Assembly: GCA_964647485.1 (NCBI GenBank)
Contig: CAZYHV010000015.1
Coordinates: forward strand, 31,704 to 95,703
Length of the DNA stretch: 64,000 nucleotides
Source of the DNA: FW021-bin31 sp964647485
GTDB lineage: Bacteria > Bacteroidota > Bacteroidia > Chitinophagales > Chitinophagaceae
Direction of reading: 5' to 3'
Under the pieces are notes generated by a model. That model ran no database searches. It was not told the origin of the DNA and saw nothing but the letters and a program-made list of their open reading frames with translations. Position numbers and translations under genes: made by a program. Positions 8,300 through 16,912 of the stretch are shown piece by piece; position 1 is the stretch's first letter; each line of letters begins with the position of its first letter.

Positions 8300-10246
8300 T
8301 TATTCAAAAATACTTTTTTCTTCTATTTCTTTTGTTAACATTCGTATAAATGCTTCAGGAGTTTTGGTACCTAAATCACCATGTTGATGTTTTCTCACCG
8401 ACCATTTGTTTTCTGAGACTTCCTTCTCCCCTATTATCAACATATAAGGGACTTTCATCAACTCTGTATCTCTAATTTTACGTCCTATTTTTTCACTTCG
8501 GTCGTCTATCTCGGCGCGAATATCAGCTTTTTCTAATAAATGAACGACTTTTTCCGCATATTCATTAGTTTTATCGCTAATAGGTAAGACTTTTACCTGT
8601 GTGGGAGCCAGCCAGAGCGGAAAGTTTCCACCACAATGTTCAATTAATACGGCTACAAATCGCTCCAAACTTCCAAAGGGTGCTCGGTGAATCATCACCG
8701 GACGATGTTTTTGATTATCGGCTCCGATATATTCCAATTCAAAGCGTTCCGGAAGATTATAATCTACCTGAATAGTGCCCAACTGCCATTTTCTTCCCAA
8801 AGCATCACTTATCATAAAATCAAGCTTTGGACCATAAAATGCGGCTTCATCATATTCAATGACAGTATCCAATCCTTTTTCTTTAACAGATTCAAGGATA
8901 GCTTGTTCAGCCAATTCCCAATTCTCTTCTGAACCAATGTATTTGGAATGGTCTTTTTGGTCTCTCAACGACACTTGTGCAGTATATTCTTTAAATCCGA
9001 GACTCTTAAAGACATAAAAAACGAGATCAATAACTTTTAAGAATTCTTGTTTTACTTGATCCGGACGACAGAAAAGATGTGCATCATCCTGAGTAAATCC
9101 CCTGACACGTGTTAAACCATGCAATTCTCCGCTTTGCTCATAGCGATACACTGTTCCAAATTCAGCATATCGTATTGGCAAGTCCTTATATGATCTTGGA
9201 GAAGATTTATAAATTTCACAGTGATGTGGGCAGTTCATGGGTTTCAACAAATATTCTTCACCTTCCTGTGGCGTATGAATGGGTTGAAAACTATCTTTCC
9301 CATATTTAGCATAATGACCGGAGGTCATATAGAGACTTTTATTTCCAATATGAGGGGTAATCACAGGTTCATATCCTGTTTCTCTTTGTGCATCCTGCAA
9401 AAAACGCTGGAGACGTTCTCGCAATTTGGCTCCTTTAGGTAACCATAGTGGCAGCCCGGCACCTACTTTTTCTGAAAAAGTAAATAAGTCTAATTCCTTT
9501 CCTAGTTTTCTATGATCTCTTTTCTTGGCTTCTGCTACTCGTTCAAGATAGGCTTCCAGTTCTTTTTTCTTAGGAAAAGTAATTCCATAAATGCGGGTCA
9601 GCATCTTATTATGCTCATCTCCTCGCCAATAGGCTCCCGCAATACTTGTTAATTTAATGGCCTTGATGAAACCGGTATTCGGAATATGAGGGCCTCGGCA
9701 CAGATCCGTAAAAGCGCCCTGGGTATAGAATGTAATCGAACCATCTTTTAAACCATCAATCAATTCCAATTTATATTCATCTCCTTTCTCTGTAAAGTAT
9801 TGTATGGCCTCTTTTTTAGACACTGCTTTACGGATATATTCATTCTTTTGACGTGCCAACTCCTTCATCTTTTTTTCCAGCGTTAACAAGTCTTCATCGG
9901 TTATTTGACGATCTCCTAAATCAATATCATAATAGAAACCATTTTCGATGGGAGGTCCAATACCAAATTTCACTCCGGGGAAGACCTTTTCTAAAGCTTC
10001 TGCCAATAAATGTGCTGATGAATGCCAAAAAGCTTTTTTCCCTCCTTCATCTTTCCAGGTCAGCAGACTCACTTCTGCATCTTTATCTATACTTCGGGTA
10101 GCGTCCCAAATTTCCCCATTTACTTCTGCCGCAAGTACATTTCGTGCCAATCCCTGGCTGATGGAACGGGCAATATCAAGTCCGGTACTCCCTTGATCAT
10201 AAGTTTTTACCGTCCCATCCGGCAGTGTTATATTTATTTTTTCCAT
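8300..10246 (-). CDS. thrS: Threonyl-tRNA synthetase
   Basis: ThrRS charges tRNA-Thr. The 648-residue protein has the TGS domain (1-60), the editing domain with HSSAHLLAEALEK near residue 76 and LCRGPH near 180, the class II catalytic core with NCPHHCEIYK and the anticodon-binding domain with VLPISDKTNEYAEKV near the C-terminus. Length is normal for the family and zinc-binding Cys/His residues are in place. The start ATG at 10246 lies about 43 nt after a perfect -7 box, and infC follows after 30 nt. The leader is short, and I see no obvious T-box or operator hairpin. Confidence 0.96.
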   Translation of the reverse strand: MEKINITLPDGTVKTYDQGSTGLDIARSISQGLARNVLAAEVNGEIWDATRSIDKDAEVSLLTWKDEGGKKAFWHSSAHLLAEALEKVFPGVKFGIGPPIENGFYYDIDLGDRQITDEDLLTLEKKMKELARQKNEYIRKAVSKKEAIQYFTEKGDEYKLELIDGLKDGSITFYTQGAFTDLCRGPHIPNTGFIKAIKLTSIAGAYWRGDEHNKMLTRIYGITFPKKKELEAYLERVAEAKKRDHRKLGKELDLFTFSEKVGAGLPLWLPKGAKLRERLQRFLQDAQRETGYEPVITPHIGNKSLYMTSGHYAKYGKDSFQPIHTPQEGEEYLLKPMNCPHHCEIYKSSPRSYKDLPIRYAEFGTVYRYEQSGELHGLTRVRGFTQDDAHLFCRPDQVKQEFLKVIDLVFYVFKSLGFKEYTAQVSLRDQKDHSKYIGSEENWELAEQAILESVKEKGLDTVIEYDEAAFYGPKLDFMISDALGRKWQLGTIQVDYNLPERFELEYIGADNQKHRPVMIHRAPFGSLERFVAVLIEHCGGNFPLWLAPTQVKVLPISDKTNEYAEKVVHLLEKADIRAEIDDRSEKIGRKIRDTELMKVPYMLIIGEKEVSENKWSVRKHQHGDLGTKTPEAFIRMLTKEIEEKSIFE

Positions 10247-10289
10247 AATCGGAATTACCGCTTTCTTCTATTTTTTAATATTAAAAATC

Positions 10290-10297
10290 CAAAAGTA
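10290..10297 (-). promoter_or_regulatory. Putative -7 box for thrS-infC
   Basis: Reads TACTTTTG on the minus strand, a perfect TAnnTTTG match, 43 nt upstream of the thrS ATG. Confidence 0.5.
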
Positions 10298-10371
10298 TAA
10301 AACAATCCTTAATTATTCAGCATTCCAACACAATAAGTGGAAATAAATTACAAAGAAAGGACTTTATTACT

Positions 10372-10379
10372 TACTTTAG
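10372..10379 (+). promoter_or_regulatory. Possible -7 box for polA, 4 nt before ATG
   Basis: TACTTTAG differs from TAnnTTTG at one position and ends 4 nt before the polA ATG at 10384. If used, the mRNA would be leaderless. Confidence 0.3.
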
Positions 10380-10383
10380 CGAC

Positions 10384-13161
10384 ATGCAGAAAAAACTCTT
10401 CTTATTAGATGCCATGGCATTAATATACCGAGCCTATTATGCCTTGATTCGCAACCCCAGAATGACGACTGATCGGAAAAATGCAAGTGCACAATATGGT
10501 TTTACTTCCGCTCTTTTTAATCTTTTAGAAAAGGAGAGTCCGACCCATATAGCCATTGTTTTCGATACCCATGCGCCAACCCAACGGCACAAAGATTTTG
10601 AAGCCTATAAAGGAAATCGCGAAGATACGCCTGAAGATATCTTAAAGGCCATTCCCGATATCAAAAAGATTGCTAAAGGCTTTAATATTCCTTGTATTGA
10701 ACAAGATGGTTATGAAGCCGATGATATTATCGGAACCTTAGCTAAGGAAGCTGAAAAGAAAGGATATACTACCTATATGGTGACTCCGGATAAGGATTAC
10801 GGACAATTGGTTTCTGACCATATTTTCATGTATAAACCGCCGAGAAAAGGAAATAAAGAAAGCATCCTGGGTCCCAAAGAAATATGTGAAAAATGGGAAA
10901 TAGAGAAAGTAGATCAGGTGATTGATATTCTCGGATTAATGGGAGACGCTGTAGATAATATTCCCGGAGTGCCCGGAATTGGTGAGAAAACGGCTATTAA
11001 ACTACTGAAAAAATATTCTTCTGTGGAAGAATTAGTAGACTCCGCCGATGAAATTAAAGGAAAGTTAGGAGAGAAAGTCAGAGCCCATAAAGAACAAGCC
11101 CTTTTATCAAAAAAATTAGCGACCATCATCCTGGATGTTCCTATTGCTTTTGAGGAAGAAAAACTGGTCATCTCAGATCGAAATACTCAATTATTGGAAG
11201 AAATCTTTACTTCTCTCGAGTTTCGTTCGCTAGGGAGAAGAATTTTAGGAGAGGATTTCTCTATTCGGGAGAATATCCCTGCAGGCGGACAATTAGATAT
11301 GTTTTCTTCAGAAGGAAAAGAAAAAAAATCTTCACAAGAAGCAAAGACCAAAGATCTGGAATCCACGCCTCATCAATATCATTTGATACAGGAAGAAAAG
11401 GAAAGAAAGGTACTCATTCAACAGCTTTTACAACAAAAAGAAATTGCTTTTGATACGGAAACGACCAGCACAGATCCTCATATTGCAGAATTGGTAGGAA
11501 TGAGTTTTTCCTTCAAAAAAGGAGAAGCTTTTTATGTTGCTGTTTCGGAAGAACGTCATAAAGTAATTGCATTGTTAGAAGAATTTCGTCCGGTATTTGA
11601 GAAAGAAGAATTATTGTTTATTGGTCAAAATATAAAATATGATTTGCTGGTCATCGGCAGTTATGGATTCGATATTAAAGGGTCGCTGTTTGATACCATG
11701 TTGGCTCATTATCTGATAGAACCGGAAGGTAGGCGTAACATGGACTTACTGGCATTTCAATACCTTCAATATAAGACAAAACCCATTAGTGATCTCATCG
11801 GAAAGAAAGGGAAAAAACAAGGGAATATGCGAAATGTCGATCCGGAAAAAGTAGCTGAATATGCCGGAGAAGATGCCGATATTACCTTCCAACTTAAGGC
11901 AGTTTTTGAACCCTTATTAAAAGAAAAGAAAGTAAAAAGTCTCTTTGATACCGTAGAAATACCAACCATCTATCCTTTGCTTTCTATGGAAGCTGAAGGG
12001 GTGAATGTGGATAAAGATAATTTGGGTAAGCTTTCTGTCGCAATGGCAGAAGAAATCCGGGCCTTAGAAAATAAAGTTTTTGAAGAAGCGGGAACCTCCT
12101 TCAATTTGGCTTCTCCTAAACAACTGGGAGCTGTTTTGTTCGATAAATTAAAATTGGTAGATCAGCCTAAAAAAACAAAAACAGGTCAATATAAAACGGG
12201 AGAAGATGTTCTCAGAAAGCTGGCACCAAAACACCAGATAGTGAAGGATATTCTTTCCTTCAGAGAACTCAGTAAACTGAAATCTACCTACATAGATGCA
12301 CTCCCCAAATTAATTAATAAAAAGACAGGAAGAATTCACACTTCTTATAATCAGGCAGTTACGGTAACAGGTAGATTAAGTTCGAATAATCCAAATTTAC
12401 AAAATATCCCTGTTCGTACAGAAAGAGGAAGAGCGATAAGGGAAGCTTTTGTCCCTCGCGACAAGAACCATGTTTTAATTTCTGCAGATTATTCACAAAT
12501 AGAGCTTCGGATTATTGCATCTATGGCAGGAGATGAACATATGATAGAAGCTTATCAGAAAGAAGAGGATATTCATGCGATCACAGCTTCAAAAGTCTTC
12601 AAAGTGCCGCTTGAAGAAGTGTCTTCTGAGATGCGAAGCAATGCCAAAAGTGTCAATTTCGGTATTATTTATGGGGTAAGTGCTTTTGGACTTTCAGAAA
12701 ATATAGGGGTCAGCCGTTCTGAAGCTAAAAAACTCATTGACAATTACTTTGAAGAATATCCTGCAATTAAAAAGTTTATGGATACGCAAATAGAATTTGC
12801 TAAAGCCCATGGCTATGTCGAGACTTTACTTGGACGAAAGCGCTGGCTACCGGATATTAATTCCTCCAATTCTTTTGTTCGTGGTTTTGCAGAAAGAAAT
12901 GCCATCAATATGCCCATACAGGGAACAGCTGCAGACATGATTAAGTTGGCCATGGCTGCTATTGATCTAGAGCTAAGAAAAAAGAACTGGAAATCAAAAA
13001 TGATATTGCAGGTTCATGATGAACTGGTTTTTGATGTACCAAAAGGAGAAATAGAGTCTATTCAACCGATTATTAAAGACAAAATGGAACATGCAATGAA
13101 AATGAAGGTTCCTTTAAAAGTAGAAATGGGAGTGGGAAAGAATTGGTTAGAAGCTCACTAA
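10384..13161 (+). CDS. polA: DNA polymerase I
   Basis: Pol I fills gaps and removes RNA primers. The 925-residue protein has the 5' nuclease domain (1-290; LLDAMALIYRAYYA, EADDIIGTLA, GLMGDAVDNIPGVPGIGEKTA), a 3'-5' exonuclease domain with the active-site DTETTSTD intact near residue 358, so proofreading is predicted to work, and the polymerase domain with ADYSQIELRI (motif A), RSNAKSVNFGIIYG (motif B) and QVHDELVFDVP (motif C). Its length matches full-length Pol I. It is transcribed alone; the following 240 bp hold the repeat array. Confidence 0.97.
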   Translation: MQKKLFLLDAMALIYRAYYALIRNPRMTTDRKNASAQYGFTSALFNLLEKESPTHIAIVFDTHAPTQRHKDFEAYKGNREDTPEDILKAIPDIKKIAKGFNIPCIEQDGYEADDIIGTLAKEAEKKGYTTYMVTPDKDYGQLVSDHIFMYKPPRKGNKESILGPKEICEKWEIEKVDQVIDILGLMGDAVDNIPGVPGIGEKTAIKLLKKYSSVEELVDSADEIKGKLGEKVRAHKEQALLSKKLATIILDVPIAFEEEKLVISDRNTQLLEEIFTSLEFRSLGRRILGEDFSIRENIPAGGQLDMFSSEGKEKKSSQEAKTKDLESTPHQYHLIQEEKERKVLIQQLLQQKEIAFDTETTSTDPHIAELVGMSFSFKKGEAFYVAVSEERHKVIALLEEFRPVFEKEELLFIGQNIKYDLLVIGSYGFDIKGSLFDTMLAHYLIEPEGRRNMDLLAFQYLQYKTKPISDLIGKKGKKQGNMRNVDPEKVAEYAGEDADITFQLKAVFEPLLKEKKVKSLFDTVEIPTIYPLLSMEAEGVNVDKDNLGKLSVAMAEEIRALENKVFEEAGTSFNLASPKQLGAVLFDKLKLVDQPKKTKTGQYKTGEDVLRKLAPKHQIVKDILSFRELSKLKSTYIDALPKLINKKTGRIHTSYNQAVTVTGRLSSNNPNLQNIPVRTERGRAIREAFVPRDKNHVLISADYSQIELRIIASMAGDEHMIEAYQKEEDIHAITASKVFKVPLEEVSSEMRSNAKSVNFGIIYGVSAFGLSENIGVSRSEAKKLIDNYFEEYPAIKKFMDTQIEFAKAHGYVETLLGRKRWLPDINSSNSFVRGFAERNAINMPIQGTAADMIKLAMAAIDLELRKKNWKSKMILQVHDELVFDVPKGEIESIQPIIKDKMEHAMKMKVPLKVEMGVGKNWLEAH

Positions 13162-13196
13162 TCCGCATTATTACCCCTTTTTTGCATCTATATTGG

Positions 13197-13345
13197 GTCA
13201 AGATCAATGGTCATTTCGACTCCGCTCAATGACCGCAATCGACTCCGCTCAATGACCGCAATCGGCTCCGCTCAATGACCGGGATTGACTCCGGTCAATG
13301 GTCATTTCGGCTCCGCTCAATGACCGGGAATGGCTTCGCTCAATG
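13197..13345. repeat. Tandem 23-bp intergenic repeat array with hairpin potential
   Basis: Five or six imperfect copies of a roughly 23-bp unit containing ACTCCGCTCAATGACCG lie head to tail: 13217-13239, 13240-13262 (identical to the first), 13263-13285, 13286-13307 (diverged) and 13308-13331, with a partial unit to 13345 and an earlier remnant from 13197. GGTCATT precedes and AATGACC follows the core in two places (13209-13234, 13300-13325), so the array can fold into hairpins. It is markedly richer in G+C than the surroundings. Such elements are typical non-coding repeats of Bacteroidota intergenic DNA. Confidence 0.8.
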
Positions 13346-13375
13346 TTTCACCTCGTAGCTACAAAAAGCTAATTC
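13346..13375. repeat. Dispersed repeat, copy 1
   Basis: GTAGCTACAAAAAGCTAAT (13355-13373) is the reverse complement, with one mismatch, of 46232-46250. The similarity continues on one side into the TTGAG motif that belongs to the 23-bp array, so both loci look like copies of one larger element. Confidence 0.6.
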
Positions 13376-13401
13376 TTTGAATAATGCACACTAGCCCACT
13401 C

Positions 13402-14805
13402 CTATTTCACCAGGGTTTCTCCGTCTTTCAGCCATCCATCTATTCCCAATCCATAATTTACGACTTCTTTAAATCCATATTTCTTTAGTAAGGAAAAGGC
13501 AATAGTAGATCGATTCCCGGATTGACAATATACCGCGGTCGGTTGGTTTTTATCCAAATCTTCCAGATGCTCCTTCATGGTTCCAACAAAAAGGTGCTTC
13601 GCTCCTTTAATATGTCCGGAATCAAATTCGGATTTCTCACGAACATCCAAGATTTGGACTTTTTCGTTCCCTATCCATTTTTTTAATGCTGAAGTCTCAA
13701 AAAAACGGGTATATCCTGAACTTTCTCCCATCTCCCAAAGAAGGTCTTCATAACCCGAAAAATAACCATAGATATTGTCTAACCCTATTCGCATGAGCTT
13801 ACGGCTTAAACCCTTTATTTCTTTTTCATCCGCAATAAGGACAAATTGTTCCTGATAATTCATAATCCATCCCATCCAGGTGGCAAAAGAACGATTATTG
13901 ATGACGTTTATACTGTTAGGAAAATGAGAAAAGTAGAAATTCAAAGCCGGACGAGTGTCAATCACTTTGATTCCATGGTGATAAGCAGATAAGAATTTAT
14001 CGACAGTTAATGCAGATGGTTCGGATATTTGTACCTGCAAGGGACGATCTACCCTATTCAGATGTTTCATCATGGCAAAATATTTGGGAGGTTCCGGTTG
14101 ACCTTCCAAAAGGGTTTTAATAAATTCTTCTTTTTTCTCTCCAAATTGTAATGCCCAATTCGTTCTTTTCTCATAACCAACCGTAGAGCTGGGTATAGCT
14201 CCTAAAGATTTTCCACAAGCGGAACCCGCTCCATGCGCCGGCCAAACTTGTATATAATCCGGAAGGGCTATAAATCGCTTCAAAGAATGGAACATTTGCT
14301 CTGCTCCTTTTCTTTTGGTGTTTTTAATTCCTGCAGCAGTCTCCAATAAATCGGGTCGACCAACATCCCCCACAAAAACAAAATCACCGGTAAATATCAT
14401 AAAAGGTTGGTCACTCGCTGCATGATCTGTCAATAAAAAACTGATACTTTCCGGTGTGTGTCCGGGAGTATGCATCACTTTGAGAGAAATATTTCCCAAA
14501 GTAATTACTTGGCCGTCTTTCAGCCCCTGATGTTTAAATACATATTCCCAATGCTCATTACACTCATCAGAAAGATATATCGTAGCACCGGTTACAGCAG
14601 CCAATTCCCGGGATCCACAAAGATAGTCCGCGTGAATATGCGTCTCTGCAATATGGGTAATCTTTAAATGTTGCTCATCTGCAACTTCCAGATAAGTATC
14701 GATATCCCTTTTAGCATCAATTACAATAGCTTCTCCGCTTTCTTGGCATCCAATGAAGTAACTACCTTGAGCCAGTGTTTTATCATAAATATGTTGAAAA
14801 AACAT
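13402..14805 (-). CDS. Metallo-beta-lactamase/rhodanese fusion (persulfide dioxygenase-like)
   Basis: This 467-residue protein fuses an ETHE1-like metallo-beta-lactamase domain (1-240; THIHADYLCG, HTPGHTPESISF, GDFVFVGDVGRPD) to two rhodanese domains. The first (about 265-350) lacks a catalytic Cys (its loop is in FVLIADE). The second (about 370-465) has an intact loop CQSGNRS. The arrangement resembles CstB-type proteins, which oxidise persulfides to sulfite and thiosulfate in the cytoplasm. The HxHxD iron ligands are present; Tyr after HIHAD suits a mononuclear iron site. It is monocistronic, with a -7 box at 14831-14838. Role in sulfide detoxification is inferred from family knowledge. Confidence 0.85.
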   Translation of the reverse strand: MFFQHIYDKTLAQGSYFIGCQESGEAIVIDAKRDIDTYLEVADEQHLKITHIAETHIHADYLCGSRELAAVTGATIYLSDECNEHWEYVFKHQGLKDGQVITLGNISLKVMHTPGHTPESISFLLTDHAASDQPFMIFTGDFVFVGDVGRPDLLETAAGIKNTKRKGAEQMFHSLKRFIALPDYIQVWPAHGAGSACGKSLGAIPSSTVGYEKRTNWALQFGEKKEEFIKTLLEGQPEPPKYFAMMKHLNRVDRPLQVQISEPSALTVDKFLSAYHHGIKVIDTRPALNFYFSHFPNSINVINNRSFATWMGWIMNYQEQFVLIADEKEIKGLSRKLMRIGLDNIYGYFSGYEDLLWEMGESSGYTRFFETSALKKWIGNEKVQILDVREKSEFDSGHIKGAKHLFVGTMKEHLEDLDKNQPTAVYCQSGNRSTIAFSLLKKYGFKEVVNYGLGIDGWLKDGETLVK

Positions 14806-14830
14806 CCTCTTTCCCTTTTTGTTCCAAACA

Positions 14831-14838
14831 CAAAAATA
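14831..14838 (-). promoter_or_regulatory. Putative -7 box of the MBL/rhodanese gene
   Basis: Reads TATTTTTG on the minus strand (perfect TAnnTTTG), 25 nt before the ATG at 14805. Confidence 0.4.
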
Positions 14839-14857
14839 ACTTATTTATAGCACAAGA

Positions 14858-16819
14858 CTATGGCGTATTCCAACTATTGTTATTTCGATTGGTATCCGGA
14901 TAATCATTATTCGGATCGATCACAATAGTCGAAATTTTACTGGTAGAATGATACCGGAAGGTCCAAATCCCTCCTCGTTGCCAAATATCCACCGGAAGTT
15001 TTAGCTCTTCCTTATGACCATTTTCTTCTGTAATTTTCAGGCTAACAGGCAATGCCATTTTTCCTAAATTTTCAATCGTAATTAAGGCTCCATCTGCAGG
15101 ATCTCCATGAACATATTTTACTCCTTTTACTGCCTGATCGAGCGTCCAGGTAGTATAAAACCATTCTTTCCAGAACCAATTCAATTTTTCTCCCGATGCA
15201 TCATTCATCGTCCTGAAGAAGTCGTCGGGTTGCGGATGTTTAAAAGCCCAGCGATCGATATAGGTTTTAAAGGCATAATCAAAACGATCGGCTCCCAAAA
15301 CATTCTTCCTTAAGATATGCAAGGCCAAATTGGTCTTAAAATAATACTGATTATAATCATTCAGTCCCATAGAATAGGTTGGAACATTCAAAGGCTCTTT
15401 AAAATTGGGCATCATTTTGGCCATATGAAGGGGAAGTTGTGAAATAAAGCCGCCCTTATATTCTCCTCCATTAAACCAATTAGAGGCAAAATCATTGATA
15501 AAAGTATTTAATCCTTCATCCTGCCACATATCTATTCGTTCATTACTCCCTACGATCATTGGAAACCAGTTATGACCGATTTCATGGGTAACATCCATCC
15601 ACAAATCCTTTCCTTTATTTTTATAACTACAAAATACAATACCCGGGTATTCCATTCCTAAGGCAACACCGGCAATCACTTTAGCTTGTTTCCAGGGATA
15701 TTCATAGTAATGTTTTGAATAAAATTCTATACTGTTTTTCAGGTATTCGGTTGCACGTCCATAGGCTGAATCTCCCATACTCTCTACCGGATAAAGAGCC
15801 ATAGATAAGGCTTTCTTTCCGGAAGGAAGGTTGGTTCGAGCTGCATCCCAGATAAAGGCGGAGGAAGCCGACCAGGAGACATCTCGAGTATTATGCATCT
15901 TATAATGCCAGGTCAAAGTACCCTGATGCTTTGGACGGGTTTTTCTTTTTCCAACCTCCTCGGGAGGAATGATAAATACCGAGGCATCACTATTTTTAGC
16001 TTTTTTCAGCCGTTTTATTTCTGTTTGGGTAAGAACCTCTTTGGGGTTTTGTAATACCCCGGATCCTGAGACAATCATATCTGCCGGTACAGTAATATAA
16101 TAATCAAAGTCACCATATTCGCAATAAAACTCTCCTAATCCTGTGTAGGGAACCGTATTCCATCCTTGTACATCATCATATACACACATTCGGGGATACC
16201 ATTGTGCAATTTGATAGATAATTCCATTCTTCGTTTGCTGTCGCCCCATACGATCGGCACCATACTGAGGAATAGAAAACGCATATTCTACACTGAGCTG
16301 TATTTGGTCTCCATTGCCATTCATTGTAAAAGGCAATCGGATCTGCATACGGGTATCGTTAATGACCGGATCTATTTCATAATCCTTTCCTTGATAGGTT
16401 ACCTTTACTTTTTTGATGCGATATCCTCCTTTCTTGTATCCTTTTACGTCAAAACGGTCTCCTGTTACAGGTGTAGTCGCAGCTCCCCGAGAATGGGGAT
16501 GAAAAAGATTTTGATCTAATTGCAACCAAAGATAATTTAAGGAATGCGGACTGTTATTCGTATAATCAATTTTCACATTTCCTTTAATTAAAGTATCCTT
16601 GGTATCAAGAGAAGCGTGGATTTCATAATTCGCACTATTCTGCCAGTAATCCGGACCCGGGGATCCATCCGCCGAACGAAGTTTATTACCATTGTGTGTA
16701 AAAAAGTCCGTATCAAAAACTTGATAAGGGTTATAGATAGATTTTTCTTGTGCAAGAGAAGGAATGGCAAAACCACCCACTAAAAATAAACAAGCTAATG
16801 ATAAAAAGATTTTCTTCAT
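14858..16819 (-). CDS. Secreted M1-family metallopeptidase
   Basis: This protein of about 653 residues belongs to the M1 gluzincin aminopeptidases. It starts with a signal peptide (MKKIFLSLACLFLVGGFA, cleaved after SLAQ), and carries GMEYPG (the GxMEN-type substrate-binding motif) followed by the zinc site THEIGHNWFP and the third ligand in DEGLNTF 18 residues later. It therefore looks catalytically complete and exported to the periplasm or outside. The frame is open to 16900, but the ATG at 16819 is chosen because the signal peptide begins there. It lies 93 nt after the DapF-like gene and may be transcribed with it. There is no T9SS C-terminal domain that I can see. Confidence 0.85.
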   Translation of the reverse strand: MKKIFLSLACLFLVGGFAIPSLAQEKSIYNPYQVFDTDFFTHNGNKLRSADGSPGPDYWQNSANYEIHASLDTKDTLIKGNVKIDYTNNSPHSLNYLWLQLDQNLFHPHSRGAATTPVTGDRFDVKGYKKGGYRIKKVKVTYQGKDYEIDPVINDTRMQIRLPFTMNGNGDQIQLSVEYAFSIPQYGADRMGRQQTKNGIIYQIAQWYPRMCVYDDVQGWNTVPYTGLGEFYCEYGDFDYYITVPADMIVSGSGVLQNPKEVLTQTEIKRLKKAKNSDASVFIIPPEEVGKRKTRPKHQGTLTWHYKMHNTRDVSWSASSAFIWDAARTNLPSGKKALSMALYPVESMGDSAYGRATEYLKNSIEFYSKHYYEYPWKQAKVIAGVALGMEYPGIVFCSYKNKGKDLWMDVTHEIGHNWFPMIVGSNERIDMWQDEGLNTFINDFASNWFNGGEYKGGFISQLPLHMAKMMPNFKEPLNVPTYSMGLNDYNQYYFKTNLALHILRKNVLGADRFDYAFKTYIDRWAFKHPQPDDFFRTMNDASGEKLNWFWKEWFYTTWTLDQAVKGVKYVHGDPADGALITIENLGKMALPVSLKITEENGHKEELKLPVDIWQRGGIWTFRYHSTSKISTIVIDPNNDYPDTNRNNNSWNTP

Positions 16820-16912
16820 AACAACTTTTTTGTATTCAACCGAAAAAAGATAGATATTCAAAAGGCTACATGGGATTATAAAAACTACAAAGTACCACAA
16901 TTTATAATTTTT

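Noticed and set aside
14610..14640. Tyr instead of His in the MBL motif HIHADY, as a sign of a dead enzyme
   Set aside because: Persulfide dioxygenases use a mononuclear iron site (H, H, D); the second-metal His is not needed, and Tyr or Phe occurs in CstB-like proteins.
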